From NCBI GenBank assembly GCA_019751945.1, contig JAIEMT010000024.1:1-42403 (forward strand): a DNA stretch of 42,403 nt, written 5' to 3'. Both the position numbers and the translations under genes were made by a program. The stretch comes from a bacterium. Its GTDB lineage: Bacteria; Bdellovibrionota; UBA1018. The notes under the pieces were generated by a model. The model ran no database searches. It had not been told where the DNA came from and saw nothing but the letters and a program-made list of their open reading frames with translations. This document shows positions 8,342 through 16,792 of the stretch, piece after piece (the stretch's first letter is position 1; every line of letters starts with the position of its first letter).

Positions 8342-9496
8342 TTAGATGTAATTTCCCTTTTTGATTTTCTCGACGATGATCTTTTCAGGCATCGTGGGAT
8401 CATGCGGATCGACCATAAAGAACGCTTGCTGCTCGCAGCGTCGCTTGTGTTCGAGCAACCATTTCAAGATCTGGGACAATCCCTTGTTTCGCTTGTCTTG
8501 AAAGAACGGATCGTTCTTCAACGCATCCGTCGCCTTCTTAAGCGCGCGAACTTCCTGAGCGTCGTTCTCTTTCACAGCGTAATCGCTCAAATCGTATTTC
8601 TTAATATCTTCCGGTAACACCCCTAGGAAGCGCACGTCCGGAGCACTGAAATCCGAGTTCCGAATCAGAGATGCGGCAGAGCCCGCTTTCAACGTTCTAA
8701 AAATATTCTGCATGGTGTACGCGTCCAGATCTCCGAAAAAGTAGAGGGGCACGTTGAGTTGGTCTTGAATCAGTTTGCACCAGCCTCGAACAGCGTTCGA
8801 TGGAACCCCTTGCGCGCCCATCAAAATAGAATTGTGACGCTTGGTAAATCCGTTGGCCACCAACGTATTTGCGGTACCTTCGGATTCGACAATCAAACAA
8901 AAGTCGATTTTCTTTCGCGCCGAAAGCTTCAAATTCTGCGGCCGATTCTTCGGCTGGAACGGACTTGTCCCGAGCTTCGATAGATCCACAACTGCCTTAT
9001 CGCCATCGGGCAGAGTTTCTGTCACCACCAACTGCTGCGAATAAGTCTGTCCGCCACGATCGTTAGCATAGCAGTTCACTTCTTCTCGATAGCACTCCAG
9101 CATTTCGCAGATAAAATCGATAATCGAATCCGACTCGTCCTGATCCGCAAAATCGAGCGGCTTTAGCGAAGCATTGTGCTTAATTTCACCTTTACTAATA
9201 TAGTACAACTCGCGCTTCGTATTCACGGCTCCCGTGCTGAGATTTCTTAAAAGAATCTCGAGCATGAAAATCGCGCGCGACATTTTCTTCACGGAACTCA
9301 CGTTCAGCTCGGTAGCGACCTTCTTATTTCCAGGAGTGAGATAACCCACCTTCGGATTGTAGTTGGCATTGTCGAGCGAACACTTGGTCGCATAAAGAAC
9401 CGGCCGCTTGGCTTTTTCCAAGTCCATGAGCAAGCGGTTACAGAGCTCTTTGCTCATTTTTGGAATTGCATCATCTGTTGCTGCTGCACGTGCCAT
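8342..9496 (-). CDS. top6A: DNA topoisomerase VI subunit A (Spo11/Top6A-like)
   Basis: 384-residue DNA-cleaving subunit of a type IIB topoisomerase. The winged-helix (CAP) part carries KRELYYIS near residues 94-101; by analogy with Spo11, the second Tyr (about 99) forms the 5'-phosphotyrosyl link. The Toprim domain has its metal-binding acidic residues in LIVESEGT (E204) and FFGDLDAYTMQN (D256, D258). Nothing essential appears missing. The start overlaps the top6B stop (TAATG) with a GGAGG site, so A and B are translationally coupled. Topoisomerase VI is mainly archaeal and plant, with a scattered bacterial distribution, so its presence beside ordinary bacterial genes points to old horizontal transfer or a lineage-specific trait. 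Confidence 0.93.
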   Translation of the reverse strand: MARAAATDDAIPKMSKELCNRLLMDLEKAKRPVLYATKCSLDNANYNPKVGYLTPGNKKVATELNVSSVKKMSRAIFMLEILLRNLSTGAVNTKRELYYISKGEIKHNASLKPLDFADQDESDSIIDFICEMLECYREEVNCYANDRGGQTYSQQLVVTETLPDGDKAVVDLSKLGTSPFQPKNRPQNLKLSARKKIDFCLIVESEGTANTLVANGFTKRHNSILMGAQGVPSNAVRGWCKLIQDQLNVPLYFFGDLDAYTMQNIFRTLKAGSAASLIRNSDFSAPDVRFLGVLPEDIKKYDLSDYAVKENDAQEVRALKKATDALKNDPFFQDKRNKGLSQILKWLLEHKRRCEQQAFFMVDPHDPTMPEKIIVEKIKKGNYI

Positions 9497-11247
9497 TAGC
9501 TTGCCTCCGCGGCATCAGCCGCCTTGTCGCTCTTTACTTTTTGAGCTTCTAAAACCTCAGCTGCTGCGTTGAGCTCCTTTTCAGTATCGCGAGCGTCACG
9601 CCCCAAGAGCTTCACTAAGCCCTCTTCTGCTTTTTTCTTTCGGGAATCGGGCGCCTTCGTAATTCTACAAAGGCCTTCCACCAGAATCGGACAGAACTGC
9701 TCAATGTGGCGCAGTTTTTCCTCCAACTCGTTGGCCTTAAATTCTTTTCGAATGTAGCGTGAAAGCTTCTGCCCCGCCTGGATCAACGCACGCCGAAGTT
9801 CTTCGACGAGCTCATCCGACGCATCGATCGTTTCTTTCGAGGCGTTCTTAAATTTAATGAACGGCGACACCACACTGACCGCAATAATGTAGGGGCCCTG
9901 CGGAACGGAGTCTTTCGGCTGAGCCAATCCGTAAGCTCTCCAATTCACCGACTGAATGGCCTGAACAATAGCGCAGGCCGACTTATCAAATTGAAGCGGC
10001 ACGCGATTCGCGAAACGAATCACCTGTACAGCAGATTCCGCCTCAATTCCTTTGTCCTGCAACCGAGCAATGGCGACTTCAATTTGAACCGGCTTAAAAT
10101 CGCAGATCGTGGGTTTCCGAGTCAGAACGGAAAAAAAATCGACATCCCCCAAACGGCGAATACTCTTCGAAAGAGCTTCCTCACCGATGGAAATCACAGA
10201 CTTCGTTGACGGTGCCATGAGCTGCTGATTTTGTATCGCCACGAAGAGGTCTTTAAATTCCGCATCCGTCAAAGTGCTGAGAGATCGATCCAAGAGAGAC
10301 GATTTAATCCCTCCCGTTTTCGTCAAATCCTTCAACACCCCTTCATGAACGCGAGAGAACCCCTTCTTCAACCACCCGCTCACCTTAGTCTGACCAAAGA
10401 GATGCGAGTGCGCGATGAACTCCCCAAGTTTCATCGTGTGCGGATGCGGTTCAGTTGCTTCGGGCACGTCGGGAATCGTATTGCTCACGCGATCCACGGT
10501 GTGCACTTCCAACTCCGGAAGCTTGTAGGTAAGAGTCAGATGAGGATTCACCAACGACGTCCCGTTCAAATAGTTCAGCAGTCCCGCTTCCCCATTGAGT
10601 TGAATACGACCATCAATCAGAAATTCTACGGTCGTCCCACTCTCGCGATCCCAATCCAAAGTTTCTCGCTGCTTAATGACGCCCTTATTGTTCTTGATAT
10701 CCACTTCCACCATGCAAGACACGGCCTTACGCATGTCTTTGGTCTTCGTAATGACCTTGGCGCCCGAAGCACTCGTCAACTGCGCCCAAGTAGTGGCAGC
10801 AGAAATACCAATCCCCTGCTGACCGCGAGAACACCGACCCCGCCCAAACTTCGAAGACGCCAAGTATTCGCCAAACACTTTTGGAATATCATCTTGATCA
10901 ATACCCGGGCCGTTATCTTCAACTCTGACGCGGATCTGATCCGAATTTTTCAGGGAGCCCTGTCCCACTTTTTCCACCAGCACATGAACTTCCGGCAAAA
11001 TGCCGCCTTCTTCGCAAGCATCCAGCGCGTTATCGACCGCTTCTTTGAGCGTGGTCAACACAGCCTTCGTCTGCGACGAAAAGCCCACCTGCTGCAGGTT
11101 CTTAGAGAAGTACTCCGCCGTACTGGAGGTCGTAATCTTTTTATTGGAAGAGGATGAGGATCTCGGTGTCGATGCGGCAGCCTTCGGAGCAGGAGCCTCG
11201 GACGAGGATTCCTTCTTAGAGGGGGCCTTACTTTGCTTTTTTGCCAT
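9496..11247 (-). CDS. top6B: DNA topoisomerase VI subunit B (GHKL ATPase)
   Basis: 583-residue ATPase subunit that closes on DNA and drives strand passage with Top6A. It begins with a Ser/Lys/Ala-rich, probably disordered tail (1-40). The GHKL (Bergerat) fold follows: N box LKEAVDNALDACEE, G1 box VEDNGPGID, and the Top6B hallmark SSKFGRGRCSRGQQGIGISA. H2TH and transducer regions follow. The start at 11247 (MAKKQSK) is chosen because the frame above it, open to 11310, lies in the inverted-repeat region. A decayed mirror copy of this start, including the GGGGATGGC, sits at 11418-11530. Translationally coupled to top6A. Confidence 0.93.
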   Translation of the reverse strand: MAKKQSKAPSKKESSSEAPAPKAAASTPRSSSSSNKKITTSSTAEYFSKNLQQVGFSSQTKAVLTTLKEAVDNALDACEEGGILPEVHVLVEKVGQGSLKNSDQIRVRVEDNGPGIDQDDIPKVFGEYLASSKFGRGRCSRGQQGIGISAATTWAQLTSASGAKVITKTKDMRKAVSCMVEVDIKNNKGVIKQRETLDWDRESGTTVEFLIDGRIQLNGEAGLLNYLNGTSLVNPHLTLTYKLPELEVHTVDRVSNTIPDVPEATEPHPHTMKLGEFIAHSHLFGQTKVSGWLKKGFSRVHEGVLKDLTKTGGIKSSLLDRSLSTLTDAEFKDLFVAIQNQQLMAPSTKSVISIGEEALSKSIRRLGDVDFFSVLTRKPTICDFKPVQIEVAIARLQDKGIEAESAVQVIRFANRVPLQFDKSACAIVQAIQSVNWRAYGLAQPKDSVPQGPYIIAVSVVSPFIKFKNASKETIDASDELVEELRRALIQAGQKLSRYIRKEFKANELEEKLRHIEQFCPILVEGLCRITKAPDSRKKKAEEGLVKLLGRDARDTEKELNAAAEVLEAQKVKSDKAADAAEAS

Positions 11248-11530
11248 CCCCGGATTCAACCAAGGCAGCTTCGCACTGTCAAGGTTTGGAAAAAAAAGAA
11301 CAAAAAGCATCCTGAAACTTTCTCAGATTTTCCCCCTCAAATTTAGATTCTGAAAACGTGAGCCAAGTGAGCATCCATGCTCCAGGCCTCCCATCCTGGT
11401 CGGCCTTTTATGTCTCAGTTTTCAGAATCTAAATTTGAGGGGGAAAATCCGAGAAAGTTTCAGACGCAATGCGCTCTTTTTTTTCCAAATCTAACGGCGC
11501 GAAGCTGCCGTGGTTGGGTCCGGGGATGGC
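11243..11530. repeat. long inverted repeat 1: fold-back copy of the top6B 5' end
   Basis: Left arm 11243-11357 and right arm 11418-11530 are reverse complements over about 113-115 bp with scattered mismatches and small indels; the 34 bp nearest the spacer are almost identical. The left arm is the real top6B start and leader, and the right arm is an inverted decayed copy of it. The 60-bp spacer (11358-11417) contains GAGCATCCATGCTC (6-bp stem) and an AGGCC...GGCCTTTT hairpin. Its inverted relative is the spacer of repeat 2. It could form a cruciform or a long RNA hairpin in the top6B leader. Confidence 0.95.
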
Positions 11531-11557
11531 GTCAAACACGCGCGACTAATGACGGGG

Positions 11558-11788
11558 GTGACTCTGCATTATCTCTTTGAAGGCGACAAACGAGACGAGG
11601 GGGCTGGGGAGCTTGCTCTCTGGATTTTATTCCTAAAAAGGTGAGCCATAAAAGGGCCCCGCAGGATGCGGGGACCAAGGAGCATGGATGCTCACCCTGG
11701 CTCAGCTTTTTAGGAATAAAATCCAGAGAGCAAGCTCCCCAGATCAAGAGTGCTTGTGGTCGCCTTCAAAGAGATAATGCAGAGTCAC
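11558..11788. repeat. long inverted repeat 2: fold-back copy of the permease 3' end
   Basis: Left arm 11558-11640 and right arm 11706-11788, 83 bp each, are reverse complements with a divergent patch near the permease stop codon. The right arm includes the last ~15 codons of the AI-2E permease gene (11744 on) and its downstream sequence; the left arm is the inverted copy. The spacer 11641-11705 contains a CCCCGCA-GGA-TGCGGGG hairpin and GAGCATGGATGCTC. In reverse complement it aligns with the 60-bp spacer of repeat 1. The region 11248-11743 contains no credible gene. Confidence 0.95.
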
Positions 11789-12790
11789 TGCCATGAGGCC
11801 GGCGATAATGGGGCCTACGAACACCCCGGCAAACCCGAATACTTTGAGTCCCCCGAAAGCGCCCAAGAAAGCCAGCAGGGGATGAAGATTCGCACTGCCC
11901 TTGAGAACAATAGGCCGAATGAAGTTATCCACCACCATGACAACGCCCGCTGTGATGAACAAGACGATTCCGGTTCCCTTACTCACCAGCAAGAACTGGT
12001 GAAGAGCAATTCCCAACGTAATGGGACCGCTGCCAATCACCGGAACAAAAGACGCGATGAAAATAGAAAAACCCACTAACAACACATTGGGTACACCGGC
12101 AAAGGCAGCCACCACCGTATAAATGAACGATTGAGCCATTCCCGAAAGCACGCTCGCCAAAACAACCGACTTACAGAGACCGCCAAAAGATTGAATCAGC
12201 TGCTGAGTTTGAGCGCGAGTAAAAATAGAATTGCGGCGAAGCAGAACCAAAACGCGTCGACCATCCACCAGAAAAAAGTAAATGCTGATAGTCATGATGG
12301 CCAAGCCCATGGCGAAGCCAGGAATCTGGGTCAGCAAGTCCCCGAAAAATTCGGCCAGCTTCAGGCTGAAGTTTCGAATCAACTCTTCCGTGGACGCAAT
12401 CAGATCTTCCACGCTGATGGGGAACCACTTCGACAACGACTCCAGAAGTCCTTTGACGCGAGGATTCTCCATTAGAAATCCGACAACACTTCCCGTTCCA
12501 CCCGATACCGCTCCACTCGCGGGCGCTGCCTTCCAAACCCGCACCTGTTGAGCAGCGGCCTTCGTGCCCAAGAAAATCAAAAGCGCGGTGGGAACCAGAA
12601 ACACCAACGTGACGAAAAAAGTGAGGCCCGCTGAAGCCAGCGACGACGGAATTTTTCTAAGCTCGAGTTTTGCCTGCCAAGGGAAAAAGATAATAGCGAG
12701 AATGGCTCCTAAGAAGACAGGAAGCAGCAGCGACTGAGCCACGTAGAGAAAGAGCAGCAGACTGAGGATAGCGAAGATTTTTTTTGCCAT
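11744..12790 (-). CDS. AI-2E family transporter (PerM/TqsA-like)
   Basis: 348-residue inner-membrane protein with about eight hydrophobic segments in the typical AI-2E layout: a hairpin pair at the N-terminus, a long soluble part around residues 65-150, and a C-terminal bundle containing SGMAQSFIY, FVPVIGSGPI and FIRPIVLKG. Homologs export autoinducer-2 or act in osmotic/pH response; the substrate cannot be inferred here. The final residues (LHYLFEGDHKHS) are also encoded in inverted, decayed form at 11558-11600. Its start is 3 nt from the stop of the lipid hydroxylase gene, so the two are likely one transcript. Confidence 0.88.
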   Translation of the reverse strand: MAKKIFAILSLLLFLYVAQSLLLPVFLGAILAIIFFPWQAKLELRKIPSSLASAGLTFFVTLVFLVPTALLIFLGTKAAAQQVRVWKAAPASGAVSGGTGSVVGFLMENPRVKGLLESLSKWFPISVEDLIASTEELIRNFSLKLAEFFGDLLTQIPGFAMGLAIMTISIYFFLVDGRRVLVLLRRNSIFTRAQTQQLIQSFGGLCKSVVLASVLSGMAQSFIYTVVAAFAGVPNVLLVGFSIFIASFVPVIGSGPITLGIALHQFLLVSKGTGIVLFITAGVVMVVDNFIRPIVLKGSANLHPLLAFLGAFGGLKVFGFAGVFVGPIIAGLMAVTLHYLFEGDHKHS

Positions 12791-12793
12791 TGT

Positions 12794-13438
12794 TTAGGCA
12801 GACGACGGACGGTGACTTGGAGCCCCTTTTTGCTCGTCGGCCCCAGTGGTTCCAAAAACAATATCCCAAAGAGGCGAGCTGACCCCCCATCGAGATTCGT
12901 GATTCACGAAATGATGGAGCATGTGGCTCTGTTTCAAAAATTTGCCAATCGGCGTCCGCGGTCGGAAGTGGTGAACCGCATAGTGAATGTAATCGTAGCA
13001 AAGGTACCCAATCAGAAAGCAAGAGAAGAACGGATCAATCCAAACCGGGCCTAAGAAAATTCTAAAAAATCCGTAGAGCAGCGAAGCCAGAACAATGGCC
13101 GCTACCGGGGGCATCACTAAACGGGTCGGATCCTCCGGATCGTCGTGATGCAACCCATGAATCAAAAATCGCAGGCGTTGCTGCCAAGGCTTTTCACCTT
13201 TGAGATGAAACAAGTGTCTGTGAAGAAAATACTCGACGAACGTCCAAACAAAGAGGCCCGCAATACCCAAAATCAGTGAAGTCGACCAGGCCAAATGGTT
13301 GATTTCGAGACCTCTCCAGAAAAGATAAATCACCACGGGCGTCCAAACCACTAACGGAGTAATGGGATGAACATGGGTGAATCTTTCGAGGAAATCGCTT
13401 TCAAAAATTCGGATGCTTTTGTAAGGCTTCGTCGCCAT
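12794..13438 (-). CDS. fatty acid hydroxylase-type membrane di-iron enzyme
   Basis: 214-residue membrane hydroxylase of the sterol desaturase/fatty acid 2-hydroxylase superfamily. The histidine clusters that bind two irons are all present: HRHLFH, HGLHHD, HYAVHH and HMLHHF. Four or so hydrophobic segments surround them. The pattern resembles Scs7/FA2H (2-hydroxylation of acyl chains), which would modify sphingolipid- or lipid-A-type acyl groups; this is inference. First gene of the pair with the AI-2E permease. The C-terminus (EQKGAPSHRPSSA) is polar and disordered. No strong ribosome-binding site is visible. Confidence 0.87.
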   Translation of the reverse strand: MATKPYKSIRIFESDFLERFTHVHPITPLVVWTPVVIYLFWRGLEINHLAWSTSLILGIAGLFVWTFVEYFLHRHLFHLKGEKPWQQRLRFLIHGLHHDDPEDPTRLVMPPVAAIVLASLLYGFFRIFLGPVWIDPFFSCFLIGYLCYDYIHYAVHHFRPRTPIGKFLKQSHMLHHFVNHESRWGVSSPLWDIVFGTTGADEQKGAPSHRPSSA

Positions 13439-13483
13439 AAACTCACATTACAACGAGTCCAAGTCCTCGACAATGGGCTGTAA

Positions 13484-14401
13484 TCAGGTTTTTTTTGGAA
13501 CTTCGTCGGGGTTGTTTCCGACACTGAGTGCCACCGCCAACGACGCCCACTGCAATTGAACCAGGGTGGATATCACAGGCGAAATCCCCTTCCCTCCCAG
13601 ATGCAAAAGTAGCTGGAGATTTCCTTCGGGACCGACGGCAGGGGCCCTTAAATCCTTCTCCGCCTGAATGTACCAAATGCCCGCTTCACTTTTGAGACTC
13701 TGGCGCGGACCGTGAAAAAAACTCTCAGTTCCATAAGAACGAACGGGTAGTAATGCCATTTCCATTAATTTAAGCGCCGCTTCATGAGCTAACCACTCGG
13801 CATCCCACTCCCCTAAAACAACCTGGGGCCCCTTCCCCACCCGCTTTTTCAAATCGTCCAAATCCGGTTCGGGACTATCCGAAAGCGCATTCCATTCTTG
13901 GCGCGCCGATGGACCTAAAAATAAAATCGTGGCCGCACAGACCGCAGACGTCACGGCTTGAGTGTGCGGCTCGACCGTTTCTAACGGACCGGTGGCGAGA
14001 GTCGAATACCAGGGCAGATCCTCCGATTCGTGTTTCACATCGCGACTGCAAGCCAAGATGCAAAAAGCACCTGCAAAATGACAGCGCGAAAGGGCATCCA
14101 ACGTCACCTTCGTTTTTCCGCGATGAGAAAAAGCGAGCACCCAGTCGCCCTTCGCCGGCTGGTACTCACGTCCCACCGCCGTACTTTGCAAAGCGATGAT
14201 CGGAAGATTTCCGCGATACCCCGCATTTCTCAAAATTCCGGCCGTGATTTGCGCGGCAAAATAGCTGCTTCCCACGCCTAAAAGCACGAGGCGCTTGGGG
14301 GATTCATTCGGCAATTCTGTAGCTGAAGCTCTTACGGTTGCTTCAGCCACTTCTCGCCAAATCTGTTTTTGGCGACGGAGCGTGTTTTCAACTTGAGTCA
14401 T
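13484..14401 (-). CDS. SIS-domain protein (GlmS isomerase-like/AgaS-like)
   Basis: 305 residues with two SIS (sugar isomerase) folds. Visible are the first phosphosugar loop LLGVGSSYFAAQI, FSHRGKT (equivalent of the S-x-S-G-x-T loop of GlmS, with HRG in place of xSG), and ESFFHGPRQSL (the E...HGP block of GlmS). The ending resembles GlmS (NNPDEVPKKT), but the glutaminase domain is absent. It may be a deaminating or isomerising hexosamine-phosphate enzyme or a regulator; the altered substrate loop makes classic GlmS activity doubtful. An ATGA overlap with the upstream M20 peptidase gene suggests coupled translation. Confidence 0.8.
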   Translation of the reverse strand: MTQVENTLRRQKQIWREVAEATVRASATELPNESPKRLVLLGVGSSYFAAQITAGILRNAGYRGNLPIIALQSTAVGREYQPAKGDWVLAFSHRGKTKVTLDALSRCHFAGAFCILACSRDVKHESEDLPWYSTLATGPLETVEPHTQAVTSAVCAATILFLGPSARQEWNALSDSPEPDLDDLKKRVGKGPQVVLGEWDAEWLAHEAALKLMEMALLPVRSYGTESFFHGPRQSLKSEAGIWYIQAEKDLRAPAVGPEGNLQLLLHLGGKGISPVISTLVQLQWASLAVALSVGNNPDEVPKKT

Positions 14402-15795
14402 TTCTTAAAATTCTCTGAGATTTCTGAGAATAAGTAAACCTGACTTAAGCAGGCCTTCTTAAAATCTTCGACGAGCAAGCTTTCGTTTTCCCCGTGCGCA
14501 TTCGTGTAAGGGTCTTCCACACCCACCAGCAGAGCCGGCGCTCCACCTAGGGCTTCTTCAAAGGGCTGTACAAACGGAATCGTTCCACCGCAGCCCAACA
14601 TGTACGGCTCCACGCCGTAGCCCTTTTTCATGGCAATTTTCGCTGCTTCAAACGCAGGCCCCTTCGGAATCACATCCCAAGGCCCGGTGCAGGACTCGAC
14701 TTCGAATTTCACTTCCAAACCCCACGGGGTTTTTTCATGCAAATGAGTTTTGAGCTGCTCCAAAACTTTTTCCGGATTCATTCCCGCCACCAATCGAATG
14801 GTGACCTTAGCCCAAGCGCTCTCATTAATAATATTGCCGGCATTTTTTCGCGACGACGCTTCAAACGCATTCACCGTCAAACTCGGAAAACGCCAAATCT
14901 GTCCTAGCGGATTCGGACCTTCTTTCAAAAGCTCCACACCGGGACGAACGCCCGCTTGCTTTCGAAACGCCTCTTCATCGAAGGGCAAGCGATTCATATC
15001 GGCTTCTTCGCTCTTACTGAGCGGGCGCACTTGCTCGAGCACGCCAGTAATGGCGATTTTTCCATTCTCGTCCACCAAGCTTGCCAACATTTTTGAAAGT
15101 GCCATGGCTGGATCTGGAACCGGCCCGCCCCACATTCCCGAGTGCACGCTATTGTTCAATCCGCGCACTTCGATTCCCACTCCCACCATTCCGCGAAGGG
15201 CAATAGTGAGTGACGGCATTCCAATATCGATGTTCGTGCAATCGGTGAGCACCAACACATCGGCATCCAGTTGTTTGCGGTAGGTTTTCAAAAATTCCAA
15301 AAGATGCGGACTGCCAATTTCCTCTTCGCCTTCAATGACGACTTTCACATTCACCGGCAATTCACCCAAAGTTTCTAAGTAAGCGGCAATCGAGGAAGTG
15401 TGCGCGACCACGCCGGCTTTGTCGTCCGCAGTGCCGCGACCAAAAAGGCGTTCCCCACCGGGGCCTTCTTTTAATGTGGGTTCAAATGGCTTCGTGCGCC
15501 ACTTTGCATCCACGCCGGGAGGCTGCACATCGTGATGCGCGTAAAGCAAGAGTGTGGGTTTACCCGGAGCTTTCAATCGCTCTCCGTAAATATAGGGATG
15601 CGCGCCAGGAATTTCTAAAATTTTGCAATTTTCTAAGCCGCGCTTTTCCAGCAACGCTTTCACGGCCTCTGCACTGCGCCGTACTTCGGATTCCGGAAAT
15701 CCTGGAAAGCTCACGCTTGGAATTTTGACGAGCTCTTTCAAATCGTTCAGATGATTTTGAAAAGTTTTTTCCAAATGGTCCGCGACTTTTTTCAT
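14398..15795 (-). CDS. M20 family metallopeptidase (dipeptidase-like)
   Basis: 465-residue cytoplasmic zinc peptidase. Metal and catalytic residues are present in the M20 order: YAHHDVQP (H-x-D), GRGTADDKAG (bridging Asp), IEGEEEIGS (general-base Glu-Glu), then TDCTN and a terminal AHGENE with the last His ligand. The dimerisation (lid) domain lies around residues 215-370, including SVHSGMWGG. The start at 15795 (MKKVADHLE) has a GAGGGGAG ribosome-binding site; the frame is open to 15930 but that part is not peptidase-like. Similar proteins cleave dipeptides (carnosinase/CNDP-like). Co-translated with the SIS gene. Confidence 0.92.
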   Translation of the reverse strand: MKKVADHLEKTFQNHLNDLKELVKIPSVSFPGFPESEVRRSAEAVKALLEKRGLENCKILEIPGAHPYIYGERLKAPGKPTLLLYAHHDVQPPGVDAKWRTKPFEPTLKEGPGGERLFGRGTADDKAGVVAHTSSIAAYLETLGELPVNVKVVIEGEEEIGSPHLLEFLKTYRKQLDADVLVLTDCTNIDIGMPSLTIALRGMVGVGIEVRGLNNSVHSGMWGGPVPDPAMALSKMLASLVDENGKIAITGVLEQVRPLSKSEEADMNRLPFDEEAFRKQAGVRPGVELLKEGPNPLGQIWRFPSLTVNAFEASSRKNAGNIINESAWAKVTIRLVAGMNPEKVLEQLKTHLHEKTPWGLEVKFEVESCTGPWDVIPKGPAFEAAKIAMKKGYGVEPYMLGCGGTIPFVQPFEEALGGAPALLVGVEDPYTNAHGENESLLVEDFKKACLSQVYLFSEISENFKK

Positions 15796-15914
15796 AATTG
15801 ACTCCCCTCGCCTCTCCTTGTCTCTCCTGTTGAGGCAGAACTGCAGCACTTTACGCCGATCGCCAACAAAAATCGCTTCTATTTTAAAAAAAACTGGTCG
15901 ATAACTGAGCGTCT

Positions 15915-16559
15915 GTGGCCGAAACTGCACGCAACATTCGAATCAAACTCAATGCCTCCTTCTGGCGCCACGGTAGCTGTCTTCCATTCTCCGAAGATGT
16001 CATCCCTTCCAGTTTATTTTTGAAAAACCGCCACTTCCTGGTCATCGATATTGAAACTCAAAAACTCGTGCAGGAAGTCGGGGGCTGGGACCACATCGAC
16101 AAACTCGGCATTTCAGTGGCCTGCGCTTACGACAGCAAAACCGATCAATTTTTGTCCTTTCAAGAAAACGAGATCAAGAAGCTCATCGACCTCTGCGAAT
16201 CCCGCTTAGTGGTGGGCTACAATATTCGAGGGTTCGACTTACCTGTCATGGCGGCGTATGGGCTCGACCCCAAGCGCCTCGATGTTTTCGACATCATGTA
16301 TGACCTGGAAGCCCTGACCCGTCAGCGCTTCTTAAAGCTGGAGTACGTGGCACGTGGCACCCTGAATGCAGGGAAATCCGCAGACGGTCTGCAAGCCGTC
16401 GAATGGTGGAAAGCCGGCCAAATCCAGAAAATCATTGATTACTGTATGCAGGACGTCAAGGTGACCCGGGATGTCTTCCAGTTTGGAAGGCAGAACGGCT
16501 TTGTTAAAATTCAGAGATCCGATGAGAACGTGTCCCAAGTGGGAGTCCAGTGGAATTAA
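15915..16559 (+). CDS. predicted DEDD-type 3'-5' exonuclease (RNase H-like fold)
   Basis: 214 residues. The four acidic residues of a DEDD nuclease can be placed: D and E in FLVIDIETQ (residues ~41-49), D in VGYNIRGFDLPV, and D in the Y-x3-D motif YCMQDVKVTRDVF. Such proteins degrade single-stranded DNA or RNA; the exact role is unknown. The start is uncertain: the GTG at 15915 gives 38 residues before the domain, lies close to the divergent M20 start, and has no good ribosome-binding site. An internal TTG near 16018 would start almost at the domain. A terminator hairpin follows at 16641. Confidence 0.75.
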   Translation: MAETARNIRIKLNASFWRHGSCLPFSEDVIPSSLFLKNRHFLVIDIETQKLVQEVGGWDHIDKLGISVACAYDSKTDQFLSFQENEIKKLIDLCESRLVVGYNIRGFDLPVMAAYGLDPKRLDVFDIMYDLEALTRQRFLKLEYVARGTLNAGKSADGLQAVEWWKAGQIQKIIDYCMQDVKVTRDVFQFGRQNGFVKIQRSDENVSQVGVQWN

Positions 16560-16640
16560 CTGAAGGATTCGTGACGCTTAGAGCCGTGACAGCCCCTTCA
16601 ACATCGGTAGAATAAAAAAATCCACGGATCGGAAGGCTCG

Positions 16641-16662
16641 AAAACCCATGGAAGGGTTTTTT
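16641..16662 (+). terminator. intrinsic terminator
   Basis: AAAACCC - ATGGAA - GGGTTTT gives a 7-bp perfect stem followed by two further T residues, 82 bp after the exonuclease-like gene. The stretch 16560-16792 otherwise contains no gene; a possible promoter lies at 16682. Confidence 0.6.
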
Positions 16663-16681
16663 CAAATTCCCCCCTCAAAGA

Positions 16682-16710
16682 TTGCTATCTTTCAAAAAAT
16701 AGACTAATAA
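16682..16710 (+). promoter_or_regulatory. possible sigma-70-type promoter
   Basis: TTGCTA, 17-bp AT-rich spacer, TAATAA, about 85 bp ahead of the secreted-protein gene at 16793. Based only on consensus similarity. Confidence 0.3.
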
Positions 16711-16792
16711 ATAGGCATTATTTCAATAGAAGTGGTCCTATGAAAGTCGTTCTTTTTTAGTAAATTTCCCTAACCCCCAAGCAGGAGTCTTT

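Noticed and set aside
10231..11157. 308-codon ORF opposite top6B
   Set aside because: Arg/His/Gln-rich shadow of a conserved gene on the other strand; no domain pattern.
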